From Leptospira licerasiae serovar Varillal str. VAR 010 (GTDB lineage Bacteria; Spirochaetota; Leptospiria; Leptospirales; Leptospiraceae), in assembly GCF_000244755.1 (NCBI RefSeq), contig NZ_AHOO02000011.1:338001-402000 (forward strand): a DNA stretch of 64,000 nt, written 5' to 3'. A program made the position numbers and the translations under genes. Below the pieces are notes generated by a model. The model saw only the letters and a list, made by a program, of their open reading frames with translations, did not search any database and was not told where the DNA came from. This document shows, piece by piece, positions 1 through 9,365 of this stretch (the stretch's first letter is position 1; every line of letters begins with the position of its first letter).

Positions 1-1240
1 ACTGGTCCGGTAAATCCATTACTAGATACTCATAAGGCTCCAGTTTTTCTCCGTTTTCTCCCTTCTTGATGATTACCTCGGGGCGGGAAACTTGAAGCTC
101 GAAACCTTCTCTTCTCATGGTTTCGATGAGTACGGAAAGATGCAATTCTCCTCGGCCTAAAACCTTGAAGCGGTCTTTATCTTCCGTTTCTTCCAAACGC
201 ATTGCTACGTTTGTTTCTAATTCTCTGTCCAGACGTTCGCGGATATTTCTGGTAGTTACGTACTTACCTTCTTTACTCGCAAAAGGAGAATTGTTTACCA
301 TAAAATACATGGATACGGTTGGTTCTTCTACTTCGATTGCAGGCATTGGAGCTGCTTTACCAGGTTCACAAACTGTGTCCCCGATAAATACATCGGGTAG
401 TCCTGCGATAGAAACGATATCTCCAGCTTCTGCCTCTTCGATCTCGTTCCTTTTGAGTCCTTCGAAGTTATAAAGTTTAGTGATCTTTAAAACTTGGGTT
501 TCGTCCCTGCCATTTGGCTTAGGGGAAACTTGGATTACGCTCATTCCTTTTTGGAGTTTACCGTTATAGATCTTACCGATCGCGATACGACCTACGTAAT
601 CGTTATAATCCAAAGAAGTAACTTGGAATTGTAGAGGCGCCTCTATATTCGCTTTAACAGGAGGTACATGAGAAAGTACAGTATCTAAAAGTGGATCCAA
701 ATTGGTTCCGGGAGCATCTTCTAATTTGCTTACTGCCCAACCTTGTTTTGCAGAAGCGTAAACGATAGGAAAATCCAATTGTTCATTGGTAGCTCCTAAA
801 TCGCTGAATAGGTCGAAAACCATATCGACTACAGCATCAGGACGAGCTCCATCTCTATCAATTTTATTGATAACTAAAATAGGTCTATGTCCTAATTGTA
901 AGGACTTACCTAATACGAATCTGGTTTGAGGCATGGGTCCGTCGAATGCGTCTACAAGAAGAAGACAGGAATCGGCTGTGGAAAGTACTCGCTCCACCTC
1001 TCCTCCAAAGTCCGCGTGACCTGGGGTATCTACTACATTGATACGTGTGCCTTTATAAACAACTGCTGTGTTTTTGGCCTTTATCGTGATCCCTTTTTCT
1101 TTTTCGAGATCATTACTATCCATGATTCTTTCACCGTCTTCTTTTGCGGTAACTGCGCCTGTTTGGCGTAAAATACCGTCTAGAAGGGTTGTTTTACCGT
1201 GGTCAACGTGTGCGATAATGGCGATATTGCGGATTTCCAT
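1..1240 (-). CDS. typA: Translational GTPase TypA/BipA, 3' end outside window
   Basis: Ribosome-associated GTPase of the EF-G-like family, involved in 50S assembly and stress or cold adaptation. The reading frame starts at the ATG whose complement is at 1238-1240 and stays open to the window edge, giving about 413 residues of a protein usually near 600. Visible motifs are the P-loop AHVDHGKTT (about residues 10-18), GITIKAKN (switch I), [14 protein letters not shown] (G3) and NKID (G4), followed by the domain II region and the start of the EF-G-like C-terminal part. It is transcribed leftwards, away from the pirin gene. No strong Shine-Dalgarno is seen, but the start agrees with the family N-terminus ([16 protein letters not shown]). 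The C-terminal domain cannot be assessed. Confidence 0.95.
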   Translation of the reverse strand, partial: MEIRNIAIIAHVDHGKTTLLDGILRQTGAVTAKEDGERIMDSNDLEKEKGITIKAKNTAVVYKGTRINVVDTPGHADFGGEVERVLSTADSCLLLVDAFDGPMPQTRFVLGKSLQLGHRPILVINKIDRDGARPDAVVDMVFDLFSDLGATNEQLDFPIVYASAKQGWAVSKLEDAPGTNLDPLLDTVLSHVPPVKANIEAPLQFQVTSLDYNDYVGRIAIGKIYNGKLQKGMSVIQVSPKPNGRDETQVLKITKLYNFEGLKRNEIEEAEAGDIVSIAGLPDVFIGDTVCEPGKAAPMPAIEVEEPTVSMYFMVNNSPFASKEGKYVTTRNIRERLDRELETNVAMRLEETEDKDRFKVLGRGELHLSVLIETMRREGFELQVSRPEVIIKKGENGEKLEPYEYLVMDLPDQ

Positions 1241-1366
1241 GCTATGACCAAAATTTACGTAAGGGCCAGGGTGACAAGGTGGAATTTTAGGAAATTCTTT
1301 TCAATGGGATGAAAAAGAACGCATTAAATCGCTATTAATAACCGGTTTTAAACGATCCTAGGATTC

Positions 1367-2224
1367 TTAATGTTCCGGCAACGGGATCCTTTCAGTCTCC
1401 CCTGGCACATGTGCAAATCGATCTTCTTTCCAATCCAATTTTGCTTGTTCAATTCTTTCTAAAGAACTGGATACAAAGTTCCAATACATATGCCTTGGAG
1501 TAGAAAGCGGAGTTCCGCCAAGTAGAACAATGCGCGAAGTTTCTTCTGCTCTGAATTTGACCGCTCCGCCCTTTGGATAAATTGCCATATCCCCGATGGA
1601 GACTATCTTTCCTTCTGCGTCTGCTTTACCTCTGGCAACATAAATGCCTGCTTCTTGTTCGGATGGGACAGGCAGCTCTACTTCTGCACCGGCCTCCACC
1701 TCTAGATCAGCATAGAATAAAGGAGAATATACTTTTACTGGAGAAACTTCCCCCATAAAAGAACCTGCAATTAGTCTGAGCTCCCAACCTCCACCGCTGA
1801 CTGTGGGCAATTCTTCTCTTTCATGATGGAAAAATTCAGGAGAAGTTTCTTCGAATTCTTTGGGGAGTGCCACCCAGGTTTGGATCCCTTCTAAAATATT
1901 AAATTCAGGATCCAGTTTGGATCTTTCGCTATGTACAATCCCGGAACCTGCGGTCATCCAATTCACTTCGAAAGGACGGATATCTTCTACCTTTCCGAGA
2001 CTATCTCTATGAGTGATCACTCCGTCATAGAGATACGTGACTGTCGCCAAACCGATATGAGGATGAGGGCGGACTACAATTTCTGCCCCTGTCTTGATGG
2101 GAAGAGGACCCATATGGTCCAAAAAAACAAAAGGCCCCACCTGCCTGGCGTCGATCTGAGGAAGCACCCTTCGAACAAAAAAACCGTCTCCCAAATCTTT
2201 TTTCTTAGCGATCAGATATCTCAT
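1367..2224 (-). CDS. Pirin family protein
   Basis: Bicupin of the pirin family; members bind a metal and some have quercetinase activity, but the role in this organism is unknown. The N-terminal cupin holds the conserved run [17 protein letters not shown], then a His in HRDSLG and the segment GSGIVHSE, which together carry the usual three His and one Glu metal ligands. A C-terminal pirin domain follows. The open frame extends upstream to 2365, but the extra 47 residues are Cys-rich and unlike pirins; the ATG at 2224 ([15 protein letters not shown]) gives the family length of 285 residues. It is divergent from rplU, with about 175 bases between them. Confidence 0.88.
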   Translation of the reverse strand: MRYLIAKKKDLGDGFFVRRVLPQIDARQVGPFVFLDHMGPLPIKTGAEIVVRPHPHIGLATVTYLYDGVITHRDSLGKVEDIRPFEVNWMTAGSGIVHSERSKLDPEFNILEGIQTWVALPKEFEETSPEFFHHEREELPTVSGGGWELRLIAGSFMGEVSPVKVYSPLFYADLEVEAGAEVELPVPSEQEAGIYVARGKADAEGKIVSIGDMAIYPKGGAVKFRAEETSRIVLLGGTPLSTPRHMYWNFVSSSLERIEQAKLDWKEDRFAHVPGETERIPLPEH

Positions 2225-2353
2225 AATAGTATAGACTACTAGATCTGATTCCCAGCAATCTAAGCAAGATTTAAAACCCGAATAACGGAGCTGCTTTAGC
2301 GAAAGACAATCTTCTTCCTTGCAAATCGTACCCCAAAACCCTTGACACTGGCC

Positions 2354-2375
2354 TTGACCGATCAAAACTGGTCAA
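2354..2375 (+). promoter_or_regulatory. Inverted repeat upstream of rplU
   Basis: TTGACC at 2354-2359 and GGTCAA at 2370-2375 form six-base inverted arms separated by ten bases. The spacer and right flank also contain TCAAAACT twice in direct orientation with a 10-base period. It lies 25-46 bases before the rplU ATG, so it could be an operator or part of the leader. A TTGACA at 2342-2347 could be a -35 element, but I see no convincing -10 behind it. Confidence 0.3.
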
Positions 2376-2400
2376 AACTCGAGAAACTAGGCCAGTAATC

Positions 2401-2712
2401 ATGTTCGCGATCATCTCTGTCGGCAACCGACAATTCAAAGTCACTCAGGATCTTGAATTCCTGACTGAAAAAACCGGTAAAAATGCCGGTGATACCTTCG
2501 ATGCTAAGGTTCTACTATTTGCCGAAAATAATAAGGTACATATTGGATCTCCGGAGCTCAAATCCGCTAAAGTCTCCCTGAAAGTATTGGAAGATGTAAA
2601 GGGAGAAAAAGTAAGAGGATACGTTTACAAAAAACGTAAAAACTCTCAGAGAACCTGGGGACACAGACAACAACTGCAAAAAGTTAAGGTAGTTTCTCTT
2701 TCGGCAGTTTGA
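2401..2712 (+). CDS. rplU: 50S ribosomal protein L21
   Basis: Structural protein of the large ribosomal subunit that binds 23S rRNA. The 103-residue length and N-terminus [16 protein letters not shown] match L21, and the C-terminal basic region with [16 protein letters not shown] fits the family RNA-binding signature. It is the first gene of the rplU-prp-rpmA operon; its stop codon overlaps the TTG start of prp in the sequence TTGA, implying translational coupling. A terminator follows rpmA, so the three genes probably form a transcription unit. Confidence 0.98.
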   Translation: MFAIISVGNRQFKVTQDLEFLTEKTGKNAGDTFDAKVLLFAENNKVHIGSPELKSAKVSLKVLEDVKGEKVRGYVYKKRKNSQRTWGHRQQLQKVKVVSLSAV

Positions 2713-3029
2713 TCCGTATTAAGGTACTCCGAAAAGGAGAAGAAATCCTTGGTTTGGAATCCTCCGGGCACGCTTCTAAGATGCACGGATCCAAAGGACA
2801 AAATCTTCTCTGCGCCGCTGTCGGAGTACTCGTCCAAACTCTTTACTTGCATTTAAGCAAGAAAGGTTTAGCAGAAGAGGCGGTAATCGGAGACGGACTC
2901 TTGGACTTCAAGATCGTCTCCGGAAAAACAACCGATCCAGTGGTTCTTACAGGTTTCGATCTTGTAAAAAGCGGATTGGTCAACTTGAAGGAACAATATC
3001 CTTCGGAAATTGAACTCATAGGAGAATAA
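2709..3029 (+). CDS. prp: Prp/YsxB-type ribosomal-processing cysteine protease homologue
   Basis: Member of the Prp (DUF464) family. In Firmicutes and relatives Prp removes an N-terminal extension from ribosomal protein L27. The proposed catalytic dyad is present: His21 in [10 protein letters not shown] and Cys35 in NLLCAAVGV, spaced as in the family. At 106 residues it is of normal length. Translation probably begins at a TTG overlapping the rplU stop (TTGA), and rpmA starts two bases after its own stop. The oddity is its presumed substrate: the adjacent L27 begins [15 protein letters not shown] with no cleavable extension, so the protein either has another substrate or acts differently here. 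Identity is clear, function is inferred. Confidence 0.88.
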   Translation: MIRIKVLRKGEEILGLESSGHASKMHGSKGQNLLCAAVGVLVQTLYLHLSKKGLAEEAVIGDGLLDFKIVSGKTTDPVVLTGFDLVKSGLVNLKEQYPSEIELIGE

Positions 3030-3031
3030 AC

Positions 3032-3286
3032 ATGGCACATAAGAAAGGTGGCGGTTCATCCAAAAACGGACGCGATTCCCAATCCAAACGTCTTGGTGTA
3101 AAACGTTTCGGAGGAGAGTTGGTTTTAGCGGGCAATATTCTTGTTCGTCAAAGAGGAACCAGACTGAATCCAGGAAGAAACGTGGGTGTAGGTAAAGATC
3201 ACACACTTTACTCTCTCGTCGAAGGTCACGTTAAATTTGAGCAAGTTTCCAAAACTAAAATGCAAGTTTCCGTTTACCCGAAATAA
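3032..3286 (+). CDS. rpmA: 50S ribosomal protein L27
   Basis: Large-subunit ribosomal protein whose N-terminal tail reaches the peptidyl transferase centre. Residues [20 protein letters not shown] are the mature-type N-terminus found in Proteobacteria, with no Firmicutes-like extension before it. The downstream segment RLGVKRFGG and the [14 protein letters not shown] region are typical. The ATG is preceded by a good AGGAG at about 3020 and lies two bases after prp. Length is 84 residues as expected. A strong intrinsic terminator follows within 35 bases. Confidence 0.98.
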   Translation: MAHKKGGGSSKNGRDSQSKRLGVKRFGGELVLAGNILVRQRGTRLNPGRNVGVGKDHTLYSLVEGHVKFEQVSKTKMQVSVYPK

Positions 3287-3317
3287 GCATTAGATCTCAG
3301 ATTTAGTGCGTGGAAAA

Positions 3318-3362
3318 AGAAAGGCCTTCCGGGGAGTTTTTCCTCGAGCCTTTCTTTTTTTA
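3318..3362 (+). terminator. Intrinsic terminator after rpmA
   Basis: AGAAAGGC (3318-3325) pairs perfectly with GCCTTTCT (3348-3355), with further partial pairing inside the loop, and is followed by a run of seven T. It closes the rplU-prp-rpmA unit before obg. Confidence 0.85.
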
Positions 3363-3383
3363 TTTTTAGGGCCTTAAGTTCAC

Positions 3384-4448
3384 ATGGAAAAGTTTTTAGA
3401 TGAAGTTTTGATCGAAGTTACCGCCGGACATGGTGGAGCCGGATCCATGCATTTCAGAAGAGAGAAATATGTGGAATTCGGAGGACCCGATGGCGGTGAC
3501 GGAGGAATTGGCGGCAATATTATTATGCGCGCTAACCTTTCCATGGTTACCCTAGATCGTTATCTTACCAAAAGAAGATTTAGAGCACAAGATGGTTTTC
3601 CCGGAGAAGGTAACGAAAGATCCGGCAAAAAGGGAGAAGATCTGATTCTTTTTGTTCCATTGGGAACTCAAGTATTCGACGAAGAAAGCGGAGAACTACT
3701 TTACGATTTTGTAAAGGACGACGGAGAATTTCTGGTTGTCAAAGGAGGAAGAGGAGGAAAAGGAAACACCCATTTCAAATCTTCTACCCACCAAACTCCT
3801 AAATTTTCTCAACCTGGAGAAGATGGAGAATATAAACATCTACGTTTAAGCCTCAAACTTTTGGCAGACGTTGGAATTGTAGGACTTCCTAATGCAGGCA
3901 AGTCCACCCTACTTTCTAAAATTACGGAAGCCCACCCTAAGATCGCAGGATATGCATTCACTACTCTTGCTCCCAACCTAGGCGTTGTGAAAAGAAAGGG
4001 AGATATCTACCGCTATACTATGGCGGATATTCCCGGGATTATAGAAGGCGCGAGTAAAGGTGTGGGCCTTGGGCTTTCCTTTTTAAGACATATAGAAAGA
4101 GTAAAAGGTATATTATACGTTTTTGATGCAGCCGCATTAGATATTATAGAAGATTTCAAAATGCTCCAAGCAGAGTTGAGATCATATAATCCGGAACTTC
4201 TGAACCGACCACATTTGATCGTTTTAAATAAAATAGATATCTGGGAAGACCAGAGTTTTACGGAAGAATTACTCAAGTCAGTTTCTTCTTTGGGCAGAGT
4301 GATCCCCATTTCCGCTCAAAACGAGACCAACTTAGAAGAATTACTTTCCGTAATGGACTCCACATTCTTCCAAAAAGAACTGGAAGAATTACATTTTAAC
4401 GAAGAAAAAAAAGAAGAACACCGGGAAGATTCGGATGAACAGAAATGA
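3384..4448 (+). CDS. obg: GTPase Obg/CgtA
   Basis: Essential GTPase acting in 50S ribosome assembly and stress control. Residues 1-158 form the glycine-rich Obg fold ([21 protein letters not shown]). The G domain follows with P-loop GLPNAGKST at about 167-175, [18 protein letters not shown] and NKID. After the G domain there is only a short acidic tail ([15 protein letters not shown]), so the OCT domain of some homologues is absent. Length is 354 residues. Its end overlaps the start of proB by 14 bases, so obg-proB-proA are probably co-translated. Confidence 0.97.
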   Translation: MEKFLDEVLIEVTAGHGGAGSMHFRREKYVEFGGPDGGDGGIGGNIIMRANLSMVTLDRYLTKRRFRAQDGFPGEGNERSGKKGEDLILFVPLGTQVFDEESGELLYDFVKDDGEFLVVKGGRGGKGNTHFKSSTHQTPKFSQPGEDGEYKHLRLSLKLLADVGIVGLPNAGKSTLLSKITEAHPKIAGYAFTTLAPNLGVVKRKGDIYRYTMADIPGIIEGASKGVGLGLSFLRHIERVKGILYVFDAAALDIIEDFKMLQAELRSYNPELLNRPHLIVLNKIDIWEDQSFTEELLKSVSSLGRVIPISAQNETNLEELLSVMDSTFFQKELEELHFNEEKKEEHREDSDEQK

Positions 4449-5295
4449 TCTGAACGAGAGAATCAAAACATCCAACAAAATAGTAATTAAAATAGGTTCC
4501 GCAAGACTTTCAGGCTCCGAAGAGGAAGTGAACGATTTCCTTTTCAGTTTAGTTTCGGACATACGGCATTTAAGGGACCTTGGAAAACAAGTGATCCTAG
4601 TTTCCTCCGGAGCGATCGCGAGAGGGAGAAAACTTTTATCCACACTTCCGAATTCCGCCGAAGCCGGAGAATCTCTTCCGGAAAAGCAAGCTCTGGCTGC
4701 CATGGGCCAAAACCGCTTGGTGAACTTATACGATAGTTTTTTTTCCAAGGTAAATCTTCCGATCGCTCAGATACTTTTCGGTGTTCTCGATATGGAGAAT
4801 CCGGAAGGATTTAAAAATCTGAAAAACACCTTCGGGCAACTTCTGAATTGGGGCATTTTACCGATCGTAAACGAGAACGACTCTGTCGCCACCGAAGAAG
4901 TAAAATTCGGAGATAACGACGTTCTTTCCGCGATAGTAAGTCTAATCGTAGAAGCGGATCTTCTGATCATACTCACAGGTGTGGAAGGCTTTTTGAAAGA
5001 CGGGAAACTTCTCCCTTTCTTGGAAGAAGTAGGAAAGTCCGAACTTTCCCAAGCGGGAGGTCCGAGCGGTCCCGGTACCGGAGGAATGTATACAAAACTT
5101 AAGGCAGCTTCTATCTCCAGCGAGGCAGGAATTCCTTGCGGGATCATAGACGGGAATCTCAAAAATTGCGTGCGTGAGTTTATAGAAAAGAATACACTCG
5201 GGACATTGGTTGTCTCTAACGGTAAGAAGAAACATTTTACGGAGGATGAAATTAAATCCATTCTCCGAGCCAAACGTAACGGAGGCCAGGAATGA
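4435..5295 (+). CDS. proB: Glutamate 5-kinase, short form without PUA domain
   Basis: Phosphorylates glutamate to gamma-glutamyl phosphate, first step of proline synthesis. The amino-acid kinase fold is complete: [13 protein letters not shown] at the N-terminus, [12 protein letters not shown], a conserved [17 protein letters not shown] segment and the [12 protein letters not shown] nucleotide loop. At 286 residues it ends after the kinase domain, whereas the Escherichia coli enzyme (about 367) carries a C-terminal PUA domain. The start lies inside the end of obg and its stop overlaps the proA start (ATGA). Loss of PUA may alter oligomer state or proline feedback; that is inference. Confidence 0.94.
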   Translation: MNRNDLNERIKTSNKIVIKIGSARLSGSEEEVNDFLFSLVSDIRHLRDLGKQVILVSSGAIARGRKLLSTLPNSAEAGESLPEKQALAAMGQNRLVNLYDSFFSKVNLPIAQILFGVLDMENPEGFKNLKNTFGQLLNWGILPIVNENDSVATEEVKFGDNDVLSAIVSLIVEADLLIILTGVEGFLKDGKLLPFLEEVGKSELSQAGGPSGPGTGGMYTKLKAASISSEAGIPCGIIDGNLKNCVREFIEKNTLGTLVVSNGKKKHFTEDEIKSILRAKRNGGQE

Positions 5296-6554
5296 TCCAA
5301 AGATCCGCAGAATCCATCTACGTGGACGAACTTTGTAAATCCGCGAAAGATGCTTATAGGCAAATTCGATCCATCAACACTTCCAAAAAGAATAAGGTTT
5401 TGGAAAAACTCAGCGAAGCTTTGATCTCCAGAAAATCCGAAATTTTAAAAGAGAATGCAAAAGACCTGGAAGCGGGAAAATCTAAAGGACTATCTTCCGC
5501 ACTCTTAGACAGATTAACTTTGGACGAAAAAAGGATCCAAGGCCTCGCTAACGCAGTTTTAGAGATCAAAGCGCTTCCGGATCCTGTCGGAGAAACAGTA
5601 AGAGGGGCTACTCTTCCAAATGGAATTCGATTAAACACTAAAAGAGTTCCGCTGGGCGTAGTCATGGTGATCTACGAATCTAGGCCAAATGTTACCATCG
5701 ATGTGGGAGCTTTATCTTTCAAATCGGGAAACGCCTGTATTTTGCGCGGAGGTTCGGAAGCGATCCACTCGAATACGATCCTCGCTAAAATTTTCCAAGA
5801 TTGTTTAAAAGAAGAAGGTTTACCTTCCAATGCTGTAACCTTCGTAGATAGAACGGAGAGAGAATATATGATCCCTTTCCTGAAACAAACTTCTTATATA
5901 GATATAGTGGTTCCAAGAGGAGGAGAAGGTCTCATCCGTTTTGTTTCGGAAAATTCTTTGATCCCTGTGGTAAAACATGATAAGGGAGTGGTGAATCTTT
6001 ATATAGATAAGTCCGCGGATCCTAAAAAAGTTTTACCGATTGCAGTAAATTCCAAAGTACAAAGACCCGGAGTTTGTAATGCTGCGGAAAACTTAATTAT
6101 ACATTCCGAATATCCTTATATTAAAGAACTTTTGGAAGAACTCGCATCAAAAGGTGTACAACTTCTTTTAGATCCGAGATCACTTGCCATTTTTCCAAAA
6201 GGACAAGCAGTCAAGGAAGAAGATTACTTAGAGGAATTTTTAGATCTAAGATTCTCCGTAAAAACTGTGGATAAGATAGAAGAAGCGATCGAATTCATAG
6301 AGTCAACCAGCTCGGGTCACACGGAAGCAATCGTAACGGAAGATCTAAGTGCGGCGAATTTTTTCAGCCGTTCCTTGGATTCCGCCGCGATCTTTGTGAA
6401 TATCTCTACTCGTTTTCATGACGGAGGAGAATTCGGACTTGGGGCCGAAGTTGGAATTTCAACTGGAAAACTGCATGTAAGAGGTCCGATGGGATTAGTA
6501 CATCTTACAACCACTACTACTTATGCGGAAGGAGAAGGACAGGTCCGAGGATAA
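5292..6554 (+). CDS. proA: Gamma-glutamyl phosphate reductase
   Basis: NADPH-dependent reduction of gamma-glutamyl phosphate to glutamate semialdehyde, second step of proline synthesis. The aldehyde-dehydrogenase-like fold is recognised by [20 protein letters not shown], the [11 protein letters not shown] loop and the catalytic cysteine in [13 protein letters not shown] (Cys262). The C-terminal [20 protein letters not shown] is the family signature. Length is 420 residues as expected. The ATG overlaps the proB stop by four bases. nadD begins 17 bases downstream. Confidence 0.97.
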   Translation: MIQRSAESIYVDELCKSAKDAYRQIRSINTSKKNKVLEKLSEALISRKSEILKENAKDLEAGKSKGLSSALLDRLTLDEKRIQGLANAVLEIKALPDPVGETVRGATLPNGIRLNTKRVPLGVVMVIYESRPNVTIDVGALSFKSGNACILRGGSEAIHSNTILAKIFQDCLKEEGLPSNAVTFVDRTEREYMIPFLKQTSYIDIVVPRGGEGLIRFVSENSLIPVVKHDKGVVNLYIDKSADPKKVLPIAVNSKVQRPGVCNAAENLIIHSEYPYIKELLEELASKGVQLLLDPRSLAIFPKGQAVKEEDYLEEFLDLRFSVKTVDKIEEAIEFIESTSSGHTEAIVTEDLSAANFFSRSLDSAAIFVNISTRFHDGGEFGLGAEVGISTGKLHVRGPMGLVHLTTTTTYAEGEGQVRG

Positions 6555-6571
6555 GGGACCTTTTCCATCTC

Positions 6572-7180
6572 ATGAACTCTTCCGGTCTGGTCGGAGTTTT
6601 TGGCGGGAGTTTTGACCCTCCTCATCTAGGTCATGCTGAAGTTGCGTCCAGCTTTTGGGAAAATTTTCCGAACGCGAAAGAACTTCTGATCGTTCCGAAC
6701 CACACTTCTCCTTGGAAACTGAATAAAAAAACTTCGCCGGATATTATCTTAGATCTGGTTCGGACACAGTTCCGAAATTTTCCGAATACGAGAGTCTGGG
6801 ATTGGGAGATCAAAAGGGACACTCCCAGTTACACAGAAGAAACTATTTTAGAACTTTTGAAAGTTCAACCTGGCGCAAAACTTTCCCTGTTGATCGGAGA
6901 GGACAATTATTCAGAATTCCATAGGTGGAAAAACTGGGAGAATATCCTGCACAATGTCTATTCTATTTTAGTTTTTAGAAGATTTTCAGAATCTATTCCT
7001 CCAAATAAGCACCTACAAAAGTTCCAAAATAAGATCGTGTTTTTACAAAACAGAATTATAGAAGCTGCTTCCGTAAATTTAAGAGAAGAACTTCCTAAAT
7101 GTATTTTGGAAAATAGGAAACCGATTGCATTGTCGGATGAAGTATGGGATATCATACTTAAAAATAGATCTTACATTTGA
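6572..7180 (+). CDS. nadD: Nicotinate-nucleotide adenylyltransferase
   Basis: Transfers AMP to nicotinate mononucleotide in NAD synthesis. The N-terminal nucleotidyltransferase motif GVFGGSFDPPHLGHAE (about residues 8-23) carries the HxGH-type ATP-binding histidines. The LLIGEDNYSEFHRWKNW segment matches the family substrate-recognition region. At 202 residues it is of normal size. Its stop overlaps the TTG start of yqeK. The order nadD-yqeK-LCP-rsfS is widely conserved and supports all four calls. Confidence 0.94.
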   Translation: MNSSGLVGVFGGSFDPPHLGHAEVASSFWENFPNAKELLIVPNHTSPWKLNKKTSPDIILDLVRTQFRNFPNTRVWDWEIKRDTPSYTEETILELLKVQPGAKLSLLIGEDNYSEFHRWKNWENILHNVYSILVFRRFSESIPPNKHLQKFQNKIVFLQNRIIEAASVNLREELPKCILENRKPIALSDEVWDIILKNRSYI

Positions 7181-7794
7181 ACGACCGATCATACTTGCAG
7201 ATGCTTCCAAACACTACTCCAGAACAGATTGAATTTTTTTCAAATATCGTTCCAAAAGAGATCACTAAAACTCGCTGGGAACATAGTCTTAAGGTAGCCG
7301 AGATCGCAGAAGAACTCGCAACTGTTCATTCTCCGAATGAAACTAAAGAAGCATATTTGGCAGGTGTAGTTCACGATATCACTAAACAAAAGACCAAAGA
7401 ATTCCATCTGGAACTTTTCGCAAAATTAGGCGACTTAGAATCTCCCAAACTTCCGGAAGCGGCCTGGCATTCCAGATCCGCTGTATACTATCTGGAAACG
7501 GAATACGGTTTAAAAACAAGATCCGTTTTAGATGCGGTCAAACACCATACACTCGGCGGAGAGGATCTCAATCTTTTAGATCATATATTATATGCAGCCG
7601 ATTTTTTAGGTTCCGAGTTTGCAGAAAGGCAAAAGGAATATTCGGAATGGAGAAACAAGGCCAAAGAGAATCTTTACTTTGCCGTTTTAAATAAGGCGAT
7701 CCATACGATGCAAAACCTTTTGGATCACAAAAAGGAAATCCATAAAAGAACGATCTCTATGTATCATTTCGCCTTGGGAAAATTATCCAATTGA
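7177..7794 (+). CDS. yqeK: YqeK-type HD-domain hydrolase
   Basis: HD-superfamily metal-dependent phosphohydrolase; YqeK enzymes cleave diadenosine tetraphosphate symmetrically. The protein shows WEHSLKVAEIAEELA, then GVVHDITKQK with the His-Asp pair, a later KHHTLGGE histidine and the YAADFLGSEF aspartate, a full HD metal-site pattern. Translation may start at the TTG overlapping the nadD stop, or at the ATG at 7201, eight codons later; the overlap favours the TTG. Length is 205 residues, about 15 longer than usual YqeK at the N-terminus. Confidence 0.88.
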   Translation: MNDRSYLQMLPNTTPEQIEFFSNIVPKEITKTRWEHSLKVAEIAEELATVHSPNETKEAYLAGVVHDITKQKTKEFHLELFAKLGDLESPKLPEAAWHSRSAVYYLETEYGLKTRSVLDAVKHHTLGGEDLNLLDHILYAADFLGSEFAERQKEYSEWRNKAKENLYFAVLNKAIHTMQNLLDHKKEIHKRTISMYHFALGKLSN

Positions 7795-7836
7795 CAGGGT
7801 TATTTTTTCTTTCTGAATGGAATCCGAGGCTTTGAT

Positions 7837-8985
7837 TTGAGTCCTAACAAACCGATTCGACCTTTTAATCTTTTTCCATTATGGATCGCCGCAGGCTTTC
7901 TATTTTTGGCATTGTTATTTTTTCTATTCCGTAATTTCAGAAGGACGGGCCTGGACGAAAAGATCAGTTCAGGTAAGCCGATCCATATTCTTTTCCATGC
8001 GGTTGGGAACGATGATATATACGAATTCGGATTTTTAGCCACAATCTTTCCTTCCCAAGAAAGAGTAGCTTTATTCTTCTTTCATCCGATCACTACGTTC
8101 GAAGATCCGGAAGATACTTTAGAACAAATTAAATCCAAGGCTACGTCGGCAGTAAAAGATGCAGTCCAAGATATTTTAGGCTCCAAGCCCAATTACACCG
8201 TAAAAATAAACGCTTCTTCCTTTATTAAGATCGTGGATATCTTAGGCGGAGTGAATTTATACACAGATAATCGTACAAATAGGGTTTCTCCTTCTTACGT
8301 GAGAGAACCGGGTTTGTATTCTTATTCAGGCGAAGATGCTTACGATTATGTTTCCTATATGGATAAAAAGGAAACATTGGACTACTTGGATCGTATCAGC
8401 AGGCAAGAAAGTGCCGTTCTATCCATTTACGAAACTTTATACGAAAACAAAGAACTTCTGAATTCATTTTGGTCTGAAATGGTTTTCAGCTTGATAGATT
8501 CCGATTTTTCCAAAGAGGATTTTTACACTCTTCTTAAATTTGCGACTTCTCATAGACTCGCATTCGGGATCACTGAACTTCCCGGAGAGCCCGCATTAGA
8601 TCCGAAGACTAGACGTTTGTTCTTAACTGCAGATCCAGCGAGGGCGTCAGTCGCCGTCCGAAAATTCCACAAAGACGTATCTGCCGAAATTTTTACAGAC
8701 GGGGAATACGCCAGAACGGAAGTATTAAACGGGACGGATGTTGCCGGTCTTGCAAAAGACGTGAGAACTACTTTAGCGGATAAAAGGATCAAGGTCCTTT
8801 CTGTAGACAATGCCTGGACAAAAGATATCAAAAAAACTGTTATCTTAGATCGTTCCGGAAACACTGCAGTTGCGGATAAAATTTCGTCCATATTAGAAAA
8901 AACGAAAGTATATCATGTATTAAGAAAGGATCTAGGGCTGGACTCTACCGTGCTCTTAGGATCCGATATAGAGCCTAAAAAATAA
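7837..8985 (+). CDS. LytR/CpsA/Psr (LCP)-like membrane protein with LytR_C domain
   Basis: One transmembrane segment (about residues 14-32) anchors an outside domain resembling LCP proteins, which transfer polymers to peptidoglycan in other bacteria. The LCP features seen are the [23 protein letters not shown] run and the later [13 protein letters not shown] segment. A C-terminal LytR_C-type domain begins near [20 protein letters not shown]. The N-terminal strand that normally reads like GxDxR and carries acidic and Arg active-site residues is instead [15 protein letters not shown], so catalytic competence is uncertain. The start is a TTG at 7837; no in-frame ATG fits. Position between yqeK and rsfS matches LCP genes in other phyla. 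Confidence 0.75.
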   Translation: MSPNKPIRPFNLFPLWIAAGFLFLALLFFLFRNFRRTGLDEKISSGKPIHILFHAVGNDDIYEFGFLATIFPSQERVALFFFHPITTFEDPEDTLEQIKSKATSAVKDAVQDILGSKPNYTVKINASSFIKIVDILGGVNLYTDNRTNRVSPSYVREPGLYSYSGEDAYDYVSYMDKKETLDYLDRISRQESAVLSIYETLYENKELLNSFWSEMVFSLIDSDFSKEDFYTLLKFATSHRLAFGITELPGEPALDPKTRRLFLTADPARASVAVRKFHKDVSAEIFTDGEYARTEVLNGTDVAGLAKDVRTTLADKRIKVLSVDNAWTKDIKKTVILDRSGNTAVADKISSILEKTKVYHVLRKDLGLDSTVLLGSDIEPKK

Positions 8986-8987
8986 TT

Positions 8988-9365
8988 ATGAGTCCTTCTC
9001 CCAAAAATACACCGGAAAACACGATGGAAATCCTGAAAACTATCTATAAGATCATGCAGGATAAAAAATGCGAAGAGATCGCGATCTTAAACCTGGAATC
9101 AGTACATTCATACTTAAGTTTCTTTCTGATCTGCACTGTGAACTCCGCTGTACAAGCAAACGCTGTGGCAAGAGAGATCAAAAAAGCATTAAAAAGTTTT
9201 AAATTACCTCATAAGGAAACGGACAAAACAGGAACATCCGCTTCCTCGGGGTGGACTTTATTGGACTACGGTGAATTTATAGTCCATATTATGACCCCGG
9301 AAAAAAGAGAATACTATAACCTGGACAGACTTTGGAGAGACGCAGAGAGAATAGAACTCTCTTAA
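8988..9365 (+). CDS. rsfS: Ribosomal silencing factor RsfS
   Basis: Binds ribosomal protein L14 and blocks subunit joining under starvation. The fold is recognised by [42 protein letters not shown] and by [30 protein letters not shown], the most conserved part of the family, with acidic and aromatic residues in place. Length is 125 residues. It starts two bases after the LCP gene and is the last gene of the run; its 3' end overlaps by four bases the convergent DUF255 gene. Confidence 0.95.
   Translation: MSPSPKNTPENTMEILKTIYKIMQDKKCEEIAILNLESVHSYLSFFLICTVNSAVQANAVAREIKKALKSFKLPHKETDKTGTSASSGWTLLDYGEFIVHIMTPEKREYYNLDRLWRDAERIELS

Noticed and set aside
926..1171. Plus-strand ORF inside typA
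   Set aside because: Antisense shadow of a strongly conserved GTPase gene.
2225..2365. N-terminal extension of the pirin gene by 47 codons
   Set aside because: The extra sequence is Cys/Trp-rich and unlike pirins; it lies in the rplU promoter region.
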